From Candidatus Hydrogenedentota bacterium (GTDB lineage: Bacteria; Hydrogenedentota; Hydrogenedentia; Hydrogenedentales; JAEUWI01): DNA of 64,000 nucleotides. This document shows, in pieces, positions 8,699-17,489 of this stretch. A program made the translations under genes and the position numbers. Within the stretch, counting starts at the first letter, position 1; each line of letters opens with the position of its first letter. The stretch lies in NCBI GenBank assembly GCA_019637335.1, contig JAHBVV010000024.1, forward strand, positions 55,008 to 119,007. The letters run 5' to 3'. A model generated the notes under the pieces. It was not told the origin of the DNA, made no database searches, and saw nothing but the letters and a program-made list of their open reading frames with translations.

Positions 8699-9700
8699 AT
8701 GGCGCGCACAGTCAATGCTTGGGTTCTAGTTATCTCAATGTCCGTTTGGGGTGTCGTGGGCAGTATAGACGTAGCCGCTCAGCCTGCCATTCATTGTTTT
8801 CAGTCTACATATGATTTTGGTGAGTTGTACAGCGATGAGCTTGTATCTCATCAGTTCGTGCTTCAAAACAGCGGTTACGATGTGCTTGAAATCCTTCAGA
8901 TTAACCAGCATTGCAGTTGCGCTACTGCAGAACTAAGTACGCGCCTAATAGCGCCGGGTGAAAGTGCGCTGCTTACTGCGCTGCTAGATCTTCACGGGCG
9001 TTCTGGCGATCAGCGCGTCAAGTATTCGGTTCAGACTAATGACCCGAAAATGCCTCATTTGGAACTGGCACTGGTCGGGCGCGTGACGCCGCTGTTGAGC
9101 CTCGATGCTCCAGAGTTGGACTTTGGAACTGTACGCCACGGCGAGAATCGCGCACAAAATGTCATCCTGCGTGCTGCCCGAAGCGAGATTGAGATTGGTG
9201 TTAAGGATATTCATGTCCCCCCATCGGTCCCCTGTCGCGTTACGTTTTCAACGCTCAGAACCGGTGCGATGGAGATTGTTGTCGAGGTGGAGAGTACCCG
9301 CACGTGCGGTTATTTCGGTGGAGAAATAGAAATTCATGTAGATCGCCCGCGAGAGCAGTTTGTGTCCTTGGCGGTATCAGGCGAGGTTTTACATTCCGTG
9401 CGAGTCCGGCCGTCCACCATTCGCCTATGTGCCACACGAAATGCTGGCGGCGTGAGCCCGCCGGTATTTCTCCGCGTGGAACCTGGAACGATAGACCGCT
9501 TTTCCATAGTCGGGATAACACTCCCGGATTGCGATGTGGCTTGGGAGGTGTTTCCCGATGGGTCAGGAGGCTACATCGTGCAACTTGACAAGCTTCCTCC
9601 CGCGAAAGCGTTGGCCGGCAAGGCCGTAGTCTTGGAAATTGATATTGATGGGGAGGCGCGTATCTCGGTCCCATTCGAAATCGCTTCACGCGATCAGTAA
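8699..9700 (+). CDS. DUF1573 exported protein
   Basis: A 333-residue protein with an N-terminal hydrophobic signal sequence (WVLVISMSVWGVVGS) followed by Ig-like beta domains of the DUF1573 type. The signature is DFGELYSDELVSHQFVLQNSG, followed after a short gap by CSCATAE. A second related domain begins near LDFGTVRHG. The start at 8699 is chosen because GGGAGG lies at good distance and the signal peptide begins there; the frame is open 40 codons further upstream. Function of the family is unknown; members are exported by many Bacteroidetes and Planctomycetes. Codon usage is clearly more AT-rich than in flanking genes, consistent with transfer. It is the first gene inside the repeat-flanked segment. 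Confidence 0.88.
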   Translation: MARTVNAWVLVISMSVWGVVGSIDVAAQPAIHCFQSTYDFGELYSDELVSHQFVLQNSGYDVLEILQINQHCSCATAELSTRLIAPGESALLTALLDLHGRSGDQRVKYSVQTNDPKMPHLELALVGRVTPLLSLDAPELDFGTVRHGENRAQNVILRAARSEIEIGVKDIHVPPSVPCRVTFSTLRTGAMEIVVEVESTRTCGYFGGEIEIHVDRPREQFVSLAVSGEVLHSVRVRPSTIRLCATRNAGGVSPPVFLRVEPGTIDRFSIVGITLPDCDVAWEVFPDGSGGYIVQLDKLPPAKALAGKAVVLEIDIDGEARISVPFEIASRDQ

Positions 9701-9784
9701 ATGGAATTCGATTGATTGTTAGAATTGATGTTTAACGAGGTAATTTTACTCGAGGGGCCATAGACCAGAAAGGAGTACTGAGGT

Positions 9785-10444
9785 ATGTTACGGAAAACTT
9801 TTAAAGTGGTTATTCTAGGTATGGGGTTGATGGCGATTGTTACCGCGGTTGAAACGGTGCCTGCCGGAATTCCGGATTGTCCAACGCGGTATTGCGATGA
9901 GTCTTTTGCTGTGGTTCGACTTGGGACTAACATTGAGGATTTTGCTCCCATCTATGATATTCCTATCAGAGAATTATACGGAGTATGCGCGGAGGATACC
10001 TGCTGTAATTCTTATCAGTGTAGTGTTCAAGTGCCAGAGGGAGAGGTTGACGCTGGCATGTATTCGTGTGACGTGGGAGCACTCACCCTTTCACTGCCCA
10101 TTGGTTTTGCGGTGAGCGGCTCTTCGAATTTGACACTCAACGGCGACCCGACGGTATCCGTGCCAGCGAGTATGGTGTCGTATACTATCGGGAATTGCTC
10201 AAAGATTGGACTCGAGATTGGGGCGGTCTACCAAAATACTATGAGGTCTTTTGATGCAAGGCTTATTTGTTCCGAGGATGGTGAAGAATGCGAGGAGATC
10301 GATTTCACCGGATGGGAGAGCGTAACAACTTTGGTGGTCGTTCCGGGGTCGCTCGGGGACAACGGACATCCGTTCTCGGGTGGTTGCGGCGGGCAGAACC
10401 CTAACCCATGCGCGGATCCGGCGAACAATACATGTCCGAACTAA
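9785..10444 (+). CDS. Cys-rich exported protein of unknown family
   Basis: I do not recognise this 219-residue product. It begins with a short basic/hydrophobic signal peptide (MLRKTFKVVILGMGLMAIV, cleavage near VETVPAG) and then has about 16 cysteines, several in close pairs (CAEDTCC, CSEDGEEC), which suggests a disulfide-bonded extracytoplasmic protein. The C-terminus is Gly/Asn/Pro/Cys-rich. An AAAGGAG ribosome-binding site lies about 10 nt before the ATG, so it is probably a real gene. Base composition is low in GC like the preceding DUF1573 gene. It is in the same orientation between the DUF1573 gene and the TPR gene, and all three may be cotranscribed. Confidence 0.75.
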   Translation: MLRKTFKVVILGMGLMAIVTAVETVPAGIPDCPTRYCDESFAVVRLGTNIEDFAPIYDIPIRELYGVCAEDTCCNSYQCSVQVPEGEVDAGMYSCDVGALTLSLPIGFAVSGSSNLTLNGDPTVSVPASMVSYTIGNCSKIGLEIGAVYQNTMRSFDARLICSEDGEECEEIDFTGWESVTTLVVVPGSLGDNGHPFSGGCGGQNPNPCADPANNTCPN

Positions 10445-10473
10445 TTCGGTCAATTCACGGAGTGTTAACCATT

Positions 10474-11601
10474 ATGAGAAGCCATCGGGCCCCACGGGAA
10501 GCGGATTATTTTGTCATCCGGATTGCGATTCTCATTTGTTGCTTGTGCCACATCCCGTTCTCCACGAAAGCATTTGGCGCGGACATTGCCAGACCAACCA
10601 GTGGAGGATATGGCGGTCGCTTCATGGAAATGAGCATACGCGAGTTGGAAGCGGCGGCTGTGGCGGCGGTGGAGGAGGGCCGGGATCCGAAAATGCCGCT
10701 GAGCCGCATGCTGTCCCTGTCGCACCAGGACGAGGAATCGGCGCGGTCCTACCTGGAGAGCATGGAACGGATCTCCGACCTGTTGCCCGCGGACGAGCAG
10801 TACTGGGAAGCCCGGCTGGGCATGGCGCGGGCTGCGGAGTATCTGAACGATCACGAATACGTGGACCGTATATTCGGCGAACTGGTTGCCCGGGATCCCG
10901 CCCTGGAAACGGCAGCCGGTCGCTCGGCCTATTACAACCACGCCCGCTCCATGTTCCAGCGCGGAGAGCGGGAGGAGGCCATCGCTCGATACCGAAAGGT
11001 GTGGGAAGTTTCCGCGCGTTATTCGGCGGAGGAGTTCGCGCTGTTCGGCAGGCAATTGGGCTCCGCATACGCCACGAACGGGGACTGGGAGAATGCCGTG
11101 GAGATACTTCCCGCAGTCCTCGGCCCCCTGGACAACGAAAAAAACTTCATCGTTACCCTGACGCTCGCGAATGCCTATGTTGAGCTCGAGCGCTTCGACG
11201 AGGCGGCGAAGCTATTTCGCCAGTTGTACAATTTTCGGAAGAAGATTGACGCGACAGACCCGGACCACCCCATACAGAACCTCGGCGAGTTTTACACGGC
11301 CAACCGCCTGGAAGCTCGGATGGAATGGGCGGAGATGGGGCGCGAAGGCCAGCAACACCGGCTGGCGGCGGCGGAACGGGCCGCCCGGGAGGCCGCAGCG
11401 GCGGAGACGCGCGAAGGCGCCGATGCAGCCGAAGAGCCACCGGCCCTCGCCCCCGAGGTCGCGCCCGCCCCGGTGGACAGCCCGGTGCCCACGCCCGAAT
11501 CCCCGTCGGTGGAAGCGAAGTCCCGCGCGGTGTACGGGTGGGGCGGCGCGCTTGCGCTCGTTATGGTAGCCGCGGCCCTGGGCCTCAAGCTGGCGCGGTA
11601 G
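10474..11601 (+). CDS. TPR protein with signal peptide and C-terminal membrane anchor
   Basis: A 375-residue product starting at the ATG preceded by GGAG; the open frame begins 22 codons earlier, inside the preceding gene. An N-terminal hydrophobic segment (IRIAILICCLCHI) is followed by helical TPR-like repeats over about residues 60-270 (motifs such as NHARSMFQRGEREEAIARY). After these come an Ala/Glu/Pro-rich linker and a C-terminal membrane span (GALALVMVAAALGLKLAR). It may be a periplasmic scaffold tethered to the membrane, like BatE-type or tol-pal-associated TPR proteins, but this is inference. Its first ~55 codons share the AT-rich style of the upstream genes and the remainder is GC-rich like the genome. 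Its last codons lie in the 121-bp direct repeat. Confidence 0.8.
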   Translation: MRSHRAPREADYFVIRIAILICCLCHIPFSTKAFGADIARPTSGGYGGRFMEMSIRELEAAAVAAVEEGRDPKMPLSRMLSLSHQDEESARSYLESMERISDLLPADEQYWEARLGMARAAEYLNDHEYVDRIFGELVARDPALETAAGRSAYYNHARSMFQRGEREEAIARYRKVWEVSARYSAEEFALFGRQLGSAYATNGDWENAVEILPAVLGPLDNEKNFIVTLTLANAYVELERFDEAAKLFRQLYNFRKKIDATDPDHPIQNLGEFYTANRLEARMEWAEMGREGQQHRLAAAERAAREAAAAETREGADAAEEPPALAPEVAPAPVDSPVPTPESPSVEAKSRAVYGWGGALALVMVAAALGLKLAR

Positions 11602-11702
11602 CACTCGCCTGCGCATAACGAAACCGGCCGCTTCTCCGTGGGGAAAAAGCGGCCGGCGGGGTATACGGGGCGTCGTTCGTGCTCAGCACACCTGGGCGGC
11701 GT
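11582..11702. repeat. Direct repeat copy 2 (121 bp) at convergent gene ends
   Basis: This is the second copy of the 8405-8524 repeat. It spans the final codons of the TPR gene, a 10-bp stem hairpin (11624-11656) and the final codons of the convergent pilZ gene. The two copies enclose about 3.06 kb of unique sequence. Because this copy is functional in gene context, it is probably the parental one. Confidence 0.9.
11624..11656. terminator. Hairpin between convergent TPR and PilZ genes
   Basis: A 10-bp inverted repeat (CCGGCCGCTT and AAGCGGCCGG) with a short loop lies between two convergent stop codons. Only a short T-run follows on the minus strand, so terminator strength is uncertain. The same hairpin occurs at 8447-8478 in the first repeat copy. 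Confidence 0.55.
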
Positions 11703-12042
11703 TCTGCCGGAAGGCGTCCAGCACCCAGCTCGACAGGATCGCCATGGTGTGCTTGCCGCGGTGGTCGGCCTGGAGCCCCACGCGGAAGGTCTCGCTGGCG
11801 TGATCCGGCTGGCACCAGACCACATGCGCGGGAAACGACAGATGACGGTCCCCGGCGGGCACGGGGATGCGCACCAGCGTCTGCGGCTTCAGGTAGCGGC
11901 GGGTCGTCAGGCACAGGCCCCCGTAGCTCACGTCGGAGACGACGCCCTCGCCCAGCACGCCGGCCCCGCTGTGAAACTTGGCGGGGGCGCTGAAGGCGAT
12001 GCGCGTGAATCTGCGGGTGTCCTGTTCGACGGTGGTGCTCAT
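11683..12042 (-). CDS. PilZ domain protein
   Basis: A 119-residue single-domain protein. It carries the PilZ c-di-GMP-binding signatures: an RRFTRI arginine motif near residue 10 and DVSYGG near residue 38, corresponding to RxxxR and (D/N)xSxxG. The rest fits the PilZ beta-barrel with a short C-terminal helix. PilZ proteins usually pass c-di-GMP signals to motility, secretion or polysaccharide machinery; no partner is evident here. It is the last gene of a minus-strand series that starts with the WD40 kinase, though a terminator at 12184-12211 lies between it and the lipoprotein gene, so it may be transcribed separately. Its last codons fall in the direct repeat. Confidence 0.9.
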   Translation of the reverse strand: MSTTVEQDTRRFTRIAFSAPAKFHSGAGVLGEGVVSDVSYGGLCLTTRRYLKPQTLVRIPVPAGDRHLSFPAHVVWCQPDHASETFRVGLQADHRGKHTMAILSSWVLDAFRQNAAQVC

Positions 12043-12183
12043 GATCGGGTCCTTTACTGCTACCGGTAACCGCCCCCATGCATACTGTGCCGCGCGCTCC
12101 GCAAGCGGTTACACTCAATATATCCGCAGCGCCAATCTTCCTGTGTCAGCGGGTCCGTGCCGGATTTCCGTCATAAAAGAAGT

Positions 12184-12211
12184 CGCCGGCGCACGGGTGG
12201 CGGCGCCGGCG
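12184..12211 (-). terminator. Intrinsic terminator after the lipoprotein gene
   Basis: A perfect 9-bp inverted repeat (CGCCGGCGC and GCGCCGGCG) is followed on the minus strand by a T-rich run (ACTTCTTTTAT). It lies 26 nt past the stop of the lipoprotein gene. Confidence 0.7.
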
Positions 12212-12236
12212 CTATCGGATCAACGAATGGGAAGGC

Positions 12237-12758
12237 CTATTGGGAGACAATCATGACGGTCGTTTCGCCGTCCGCCTTCCCCAGGGTATAGCTGAGCTGC
12301 CGCTCGTCCTTGGAATACGACACGATCTCCAGTTCGCCCGCCTGCGACATGGACTGCGTCTCCGTCCAGCCCTGGCCGGTTGCGCCGGACTTCACAAACG
12401 CGGAGACTTCCGCCAGGGGCGTGGCGGTCATGCCCTGGACGACGATGCCTCCCGCGCCTTCCGCGGTGGAGCTTTGCACGACGCTCCACGTCACCCCTTC
12501 GGGCACGGGAACGTCCGCCGGGAAGTTCGCCGGCAACGCGACGGATTCGCCCGCCTCGAACTGGACCTCGGCCCCGCTGCCATCGGCGCCCTGGAAGCGG
12601 ATGCTGCCGCCTTCGGCGTCGATTTCGACGTTGCCGCCGTTGGGCATGTTCGCCTCGATAATCGCCTCGCCCGCCTTCTCGGCGGCCTTACCGCATCCGG
12701 CGGCGAACAGGGCCAGCAGGCAGGCCAGCGCGTTCAGGCGCATGCTGTTACGTTTCAT
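12237..12758 (-). CDS. Putative lipoprotein of unknown function
   Basis: A 173-residue protein that begins with a lipoprotein signal peptide; the lipobox LFAAGC places the lipidated Cys near residue 21. The start is the ATG preceded by GGAG rather than the upstream in-frame codon. The mature part is acidic and rich in beta-strand-like sequence (VEIDAEGGSIRFQGADGSG, then a region ending VMIVSQ). I do not recognise a family. It lies 114 nt downstream of the 110-residue Sm-like gene and the WD40 kinase gene on the same strand, so a shared transcript is plausible but unproven. Confidence 0.78.
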   Translation of the reverse strand: MKRNSMRLNALACLLALFAAGCGKAAEKAGEAIIEANMPNGGNVEIDAEGGSIRFQGADGSGAEVQFEAGESVALPANFPADVPVPEGVTWSVVQSSTAEGAGGIVVQGMTATPLAEVSAFVKSGATGQGWTETQSMSQAGELEIVSYSKDERQLSYTLGKADGETTVMIVSQ

Positions 12759-12872
12759 GGGGGTACTCCTTTTTCTCAGGGTAGATGACAAAAGGCCCCG
12801 ATCGGCCGCGCCCGCCGCATGGGGACGCCCGAGCCGGGGCCGGGTATGCTATCGCAAGCGGACGGGGCCTTG

Positions 12873-13205
12873 TCAGCCGTCGCCCAGTTCGCCGATGTAG
12901 ACGTTCGCGCCGCCGGTAACCACGATCTGGATCTGCTGGCCCTCGGTCGTGATCTTCATGCTTTTCACGTCGAAATTGTCGGGCAGCAATACGATCGACT
13001 CGATGTTGTCCCGCGGGACGAGCGCCGCGCTCCGGTGCTTGTCGATCTGCACATTGTTCGGCTGGTTCCGGGCGATCAGGACGCCGATGGCCTCCATGAC
13101 CACCCAGTAATCACTGAACGCCGTCACCTTGCCCACATACGACAGCGGACGCTGCTCGTGAAAGTTCCGCTTCAGCTTCACCCGCACGATCTTGTCTTTA
13201 ATCAT
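12873..13205 (-). CDS. Conserved 110-residue protein, possible Sm-like fold
   Basis: The start is the ATG at 13205, with AAGGAG about 7 nt upstream; the open frame extends eight codons further but without a better site. The protein is beta-rich. A segment of the form GKVTAFSDYWVVMEA, followed later by VPRDNIESIVLLPDN, has the spacing and pattern of the Sm1 and Sm2 motifs of Sm/Hfq-like proteins. This is only a pattern-level resemblance; it could equally be an unrelated small beta-barrel. It lies 72 nt after the WD40 kinase gene on the same strand, so it could be a cotranscribed partner or substrate of that kinase. Confidence 0.72.
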   Translation of the reverse strand: MIKDKIVRVKLKRNFHEQRPLSYVGKVTAFSDYWVVMEAIGVLIARNQPNNVQIDKHRSAALVPRDNIESIVLLPDNFDVKSMKITTEGQQIQIVVTGGANVYIGELGDG

Positions 13206-13277
13206 GATGCTTCTCCTTGGCGGTTGCACAGGCCCCCGCGCGGGCGCACGGTTTCGAAGCCGCGCGCCGCGCCGGTT

Positions 13278-16200
13278 CTATTCGTGACGCCAGTACAGGC
13301 GCTTGTACGCTTCCATGCGGCGCTCGAACTGCTTGAACGCGGCCGTTTCCTCGTCCACATCCCCCGCGGCCTCGTCCGCCGCCTCGCCACCTTCGTCCGC
13401 GGCTTCCGGGTAGTCCGCCGTGCTCGTGGAGAACGCGTGCAGGATCATCGGGGATACCGGCGGGCTCGTAATCGTCGCGAGTTGGAGGCCATCCTCGCTG
13501 AAGGCGACCTGCTCCGGCAGCGCCACCTGCACGTCCGCGCCCACCGCCGCGTCGTTCAGCGTGAGTATCTGCACGCCCGCGGCGGTGTCCCAAATCTTGA
13601 AGGAGCGATCGGCGCTCCCGGTCACCAGGCGCTCGCCGTTCGGGCTGAAATCAAGGTGCGACACGGCGCCCGCGTGGCCGCGCATGACCGCCGCCGGTCT
13701 AAGCGAATCCGCGGCCCAGATGGCCGTTACGCCGTTCCGGTCGCCCGTCGCCAGTAGCGATCCGTCGCGAGAGAAACGCGCGGAGACGATCTCGTTCTCG
13801 TGCCGCCGCACCGGCTCGGTGCGGGAGTTGTCCGCCAGGTTCCAGTACGAAACCGATCCCCCTTCGACGAGCTTGTCCGGGCGGTCGGCCTGGCAGATCA
13901 GGATGCGGCCGGCTTCCGGCGTGAAGTGCGGTGAAACGCTGCTTACCTGCGCGATGTCGATGCTCGCGGGTTCGCCCGATCCGTCCAGCGACAGGTGCAG
14001 CGCGGTTACGGCGCTGTCTTCGCCGCGCAGCCCGGCGGCGAGCCGGGATCCGTCCTCGCTGATCGTGTAGCTGCCCAGCGTCTTGCCGTCCATGGCCGCC
14101 AGGCCCGCCAACACGGAGACTCCATCGCCGCCGCCCGTCTCGAAGCGGATCAAATCGCTTCCAGTATAAACGAGGACAGCCGCGTCCCCATGGATCGCAT
14201 GGACGGCCTGCGTGCGGGTCTGGCCCGTGCCAAAGGAGAACTGCTCCTCGCCCGTCGCCACATCCCACGCGTGCAGCATTTCGGCGTTCCCGTTCCAGAC
14301 CACCGCGATCAAGAGCGTTCCCGCCGGATTAAAGGCAATGGCCTTCGCCGGTTCGCCCGGGGCCGCCAGTTCGCGCACCCGGTGGCCGCTGCGGGCGTCC
14401 CAGAGGATGACCGTGTCCTGCGCGCCGCCCGCCACGATACCGCTCGCGCGATCAAAGGTGACGCGGGCGAACTTGTCCAGCTCCGCCGGCGCGAATTCCA
14501 GGTCCGCGCTGATATCCCACACCTTGGACTTGCCCGCCGGGGTGGACGTGGCCACGCGGGTCCCATCCTGGCTGAAGCCCAGGGTGTAGACGGAGCTGTC
14601 GTGGCCCTTGTACGTGCGCAGCGGGCGAAGTCCCGGCACGGTCCACAGCCGCAGGGTGCGATCATCGGCCACGGAGGCCACCCGCGATCCGTCCCGGCTG
14701 AAGCGCACGCTCCGGATCCAGTCCTCGTGGGCCTTCGGCAACACGGCGGCGGTCTTGCCCGCCTTCACGTCAAACACCAGCAGATTGCCATCCTTCGTGC
14801 CCGCCGCCACGTGGTTTCCGTCTGGGCTGAAGGCGATTTCGTCGAGATGCCCGAAACGCTGCCCGGCGATTTCGTGCAGTTTCTTGAAGCCGGCCACCGC
14901 CCAGATCTGGAGGTTGTTGTCCGTCCCCACCGCGAGCATGCCGCCATCCGGGCTGAAGGCCGCGGCCTGCGCCGAGAGCGCGCTGTCCGCCGCGAAAATC
15001 TCCGTTCCAAGCACCTCGCCCGCCGGCAGGGAAAAGACCTCGAAGCGCTGGTCGAAGCCCTCCTCGCCGAGGTAGCGCCGCGCGACCATCATGCGGGTTC
15101 CGTCCGGGCTCAGGAATACATTAAAGCCCGATGGCTGGCAGTCTTCCACCTCCACCGCGACCTCGCCCGTGTCCACGTCCCACACGCGGAGGACATAGTC
15201 GCCGCCGAGCCCCGCGACATACTTCCCGTTGCCCGAGATCGCCATCAGGTATTTGGTGAGCTTTCGCTCCGGCATCTCGGCGCGCAGCAGTTCCGCGCGG
15301 GTCGACACGTCCCAGACGTGGATCGCCGCGTCTTCCAGCACCGCGATCCGCGCCATGTCTTCGCTACCGGCCACCGCGTAGTTGTAGCCCGCGCGGTGGA
15401 TGAATTCGTGGAGAATTTCGCCGGTATTCATGTCGTGCAGGGTCAGCGTGCCGCGGACCGTGCCCGTGAGGAGGCCCGCGCCATCGGGCGCAATGCCGGA
15501 AAAGCGACCGCCCCGATCCACCGTCAAGAGGTCCGCGTGGGTCTCCGCCGCCAGGAAGCCCCACTCCCACGCGCGCAGGGACTCCGGCTCGCAGCTCGCC
15601 AGGAGCTCGCGCGCCTTGGCCATCTGCTGCTCGTTGATGTTGAATTTCGCGTTGGCGATGTTCGCGCGGTAAAGCTCGCGACGCGCCTCGGCCTCCGCCG
15701 CCAGCGCGTCCGCCTCCGCCGCCACGGCCCGGTCGCGCTGGGTTTCGGCCTCGCCCTGCGCTTCCCGGGCCTCTGCTTCCGCCACAACCGCCCGGTCCCG
15801 CGCGATCTTGAGGCTGATGCTGTAGAAGACGCCGCTCCCCAGCAGGATCAACGCCGCCGCCGCCGCTGTATTGATTACTTTCTTGTTCTTCTTGTAGAAA
15901 CGCTTGATCATCTCGGTCAGGCTGTAGTCGTACGCGCTGACCATGCCGCCGGAAATAAAGGCCTCGATCTCCGTGGTGAGCTCCCGGGCGGACTGGTATC
16001 GGTTCTCGGGAACAAGGGCCATCGCCCGCTTCACCACCGCCGCGAGCTCCCGGGGCGCCGACGGCTCCAGCTCAAGCACCGGTTTCGGCTCGATCTGGCC
16101 CACCTTGCCCATAAACTCGCGCACATTGTTGCCCTGGTACGGCATCTGGCCGGTGAGGATCACGTATAGCACCGCCCCGAGCGAGTAGATGTCCGAACGC

Positions 16201-17489
16201 TCGTCGATCAGGTCCGTGCGGCCCATCGCCTGCTCCGCCGGCATGAAGTACGGCGAGCCGATAGTCTGGCCGTACATGGTCTTCGCCGTGGCCTCCGCAC
16301 TGCTCACGCGCATCGCCTGCACGGTCTCCTGGAGCCCCTTGGCGTGGATATCGTCCTGGCCCTTGACCTTCGCGATGCCCCAGTCGATCACCACGGTTTC
16401 GCCGAACTCGCCGATCATGATATTCATCGGCTTCAGGTCGCGGTGGATCACGCCCCGGCTGTGCGCGTAGCTGATCGCCTGGCACAGGTCCAGGAAGTGG
16501 GGGAGCATCTTCATGCGATCCCGGATGTCCTTGCAGTCCTTCAGCACATCGTGCATCGACTGGCCGCGGATCAGCTTCATCGTGTAGTACAGGCTGCCGT
16601 CCTCGCGGTAGCCCAATTCGTACACCGGAATGATCGACGGGTGCTCCAGCTGTCCCGTGATCCGCGCTTCCTGCAGGAAACGCGCAATGATCGGGATGGT
16701 CAGGATCGCCGTCGTCGGCGCGCCCGGGCGCGTTTCGGGCAGGATATTGCGCTGCAAGAGCTGCTTCAGCGCGATATCGCGCCCCAGGTGCGTGTCGTGC
16801 ACCAGCGTGATCTTGCCCATGCCGCCCTTGGCGAAGTCGCGGATCATCTCGTAGCGGCCCGGATGCTCCGCGACGGCCGGCACGATCTGGGACTCATCGA
16901 TTTCCGCGGCCGCCTGCACCGGCGACATGATCTGCGTATCTGTATTCGCAATCGACTGAAAAAAGGAGTCCGGCGCGTCGCCCAGCGCAATATCGCCGAT
17001 GCTCGCCTTGTCTCCCGTGTTGCCGCTCTGGGTCACGCGGGTTTTCGCGGGATCGCCGTCCTCCACCAGGGAATCCAACTCCAGCGGGCCCCCGTCGCCG
17101 AAGGAATCCGGCTCCTGGACGTCCCCGAGGATCGAATCGGCGAATCCCGCCGAGGTGTCGCCGCTCGGCGCGGGCCGATCGCTGTAGCGCTCGAAGGCCT
17201 CGAAACCGTCCATGGATTCCAGCAGGGTCTCGATCTTGTTCGGATCCTTGCCGAAGGCCTGAAGCGTCCGCGCCGCGTCGCCCTCATGCTCCGCCAGGGA
17301 AAGCTCCAGCAGGCTGTCGATCTGGGCCTTGTCGCCCTCCGTGATCAGGCCTTCGTCCACCAGGCTCTTCGCCAGGTCAAACCCGGGATCCTGCTCCGCC
17401 CGCCGCGCCACGGCGGAGAGCCGGTCCGGCGCAACCTTCTTCATGGAAACAGCCAGCATGCCGAAGAGGAGGCTTCGGTCCTTGTTCAT
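13278..17489 (-). CDS. Large transmembrane Ser/Thr protein kinase with WD40 repeats
   Basis: A 1403-residue protein. The N-terminal ~200 residues are acidic and resemble other planctomycete kinases. The kinase domain spans about 213-500, with Gly-rich loop FAKGGMGKI, catalytic Lys in IALKQLL (K242), HRDLKPMN (349-356) and a DWG in place of DFG at 369-371, a variant known in this kinase group. A transmembrane helix follows near 520-545, then an Ala/Glu-rich coiled coil and a WD40 propeller region from about 620 to 1340 (repeats with ARFSRDGS, RLWTVPG, FKIWDTA). The start at 17489 is preceded by GGAG. The kinase is predicted cytoplasmic and the propeller on the other side of the membrane. It is divergent from the CsgG lipoprotein gene. 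Confidence 0.93.
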   Translation of the reverse strand: MNKDRSLLFGMLAVSMKKVAPDRLSAVARRAEQDPGFDLAKSLVDEGLITEGDKAQIDSLLELSLAEHEGDAARTLQAFGKDPNKIETLLESMDGFEAFERYSDRPAPSGDTSAGFADSILGDVQEPDSFGDGGPLELDSLVEDGDPAKTRVTQSGNTGDKASIGDIALGDAPDSFFQSIANTDTQIMSPVQAAAEIDESQIVPAVAEHPGRYEMIRDFAKGGMGKITLVHDTHLGRDIALKQLLQRNILPETRPGAPTTAILTIPIIARFLQEARITGQLEHPSIIPVYELGYREDGSLYYTMKLIRGQSMHDVLKDCKDIRDRMKMLPHFLDLCQAISYAHSRGVIHRDLKPMNIMIGEFGETVVIDWGIAKVKGQDDIHAKGLQETVQAMRVSSAEATAKTMYGQTIGSPYFMPAEQAMGRTDLIDERSDIYSLGAVLYVILTGQMPYQGNNVREFMGKVGQIEPKPVLELEPSAPRELAAVVKRAMALVPENRYQSARELTTEIEAFISGGMVSAYDYSLTEMIKRFYKKNKKVINTAAAAALILLGSGVFYSISLKIARDRAVVAEAEAREAQGEAETQRDRAVAAEADALAAEAEARRELYRANIANAKFNINEQQMAKARELLASCEPESLRAWEWGFLAAETHADLLTVDRGGRFSGIAPDGAGLLTGTVRGTLTLHDMNTGEILHEFIHRAGYNYAVAGSEDMARIAVLEDAAIHVWDVSTRAELLRAEMPERKLTKYLMAISGNGKYVAGLGGDYVLRVWDVDTGEVAVEVEDCQPSGFNVFLSPDGTRMMVARRYLGEEGFDQRFEVFSLPAGEVLGTEIFAADSALSAQAAAFSPDGGMLAVGTDNNLQIWAVAGFKKLHEIAGQRFGHLDEIAFSPDGNHVAAGTKDGNLLVFDVKAGKTAAVLPKAHEDWIRSVRFSRDGSRVASVADDRTLRLWTVPGLRPLRTYKGHDSSVYTLGFSQDGTRVATSTPAGKSKVWDISADLEFAPAELDKFARVTFDRASGIVAGGAQDTVILWDARSGHRVRELAAPGEPAKAIAFNPAGTLLIAVVWNGNAEMLHAWDVATGEEQFSFGTGQTRTQAVHAIHGDAAVLVYTGSDLIRFETGGGDGVSVLAGLAAMDGKTLGSYTISEDGSRLAAGLRGEDSAVTALHLSLDGSGEPASIDIAQVSSVSPHFTPEAGRILICQADRPDKLVEGGSVSYWNLADNSRTEPVRRHENEIVSARFSRDGSLLATGDRNGVTAIWAADSLRPAAVMRGHAGAVSHLDFSPNGERLVTGSADRSFKIWDTAAGVQILTLNDAAVGADVQVALPEQVAFSEDGLQLATITSPPVSPMILHAFSTSTADYPEAADEGGEAADEAAGDVDEETAAFKQFERRMEAYKRLYWRHE

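Noticed and set aside
13995..16169. 724-codon plus-strand frame opposite the WD40 kinase
   Set aside because: It is antisense to kinase and WD40 motifs; it has no known motif.
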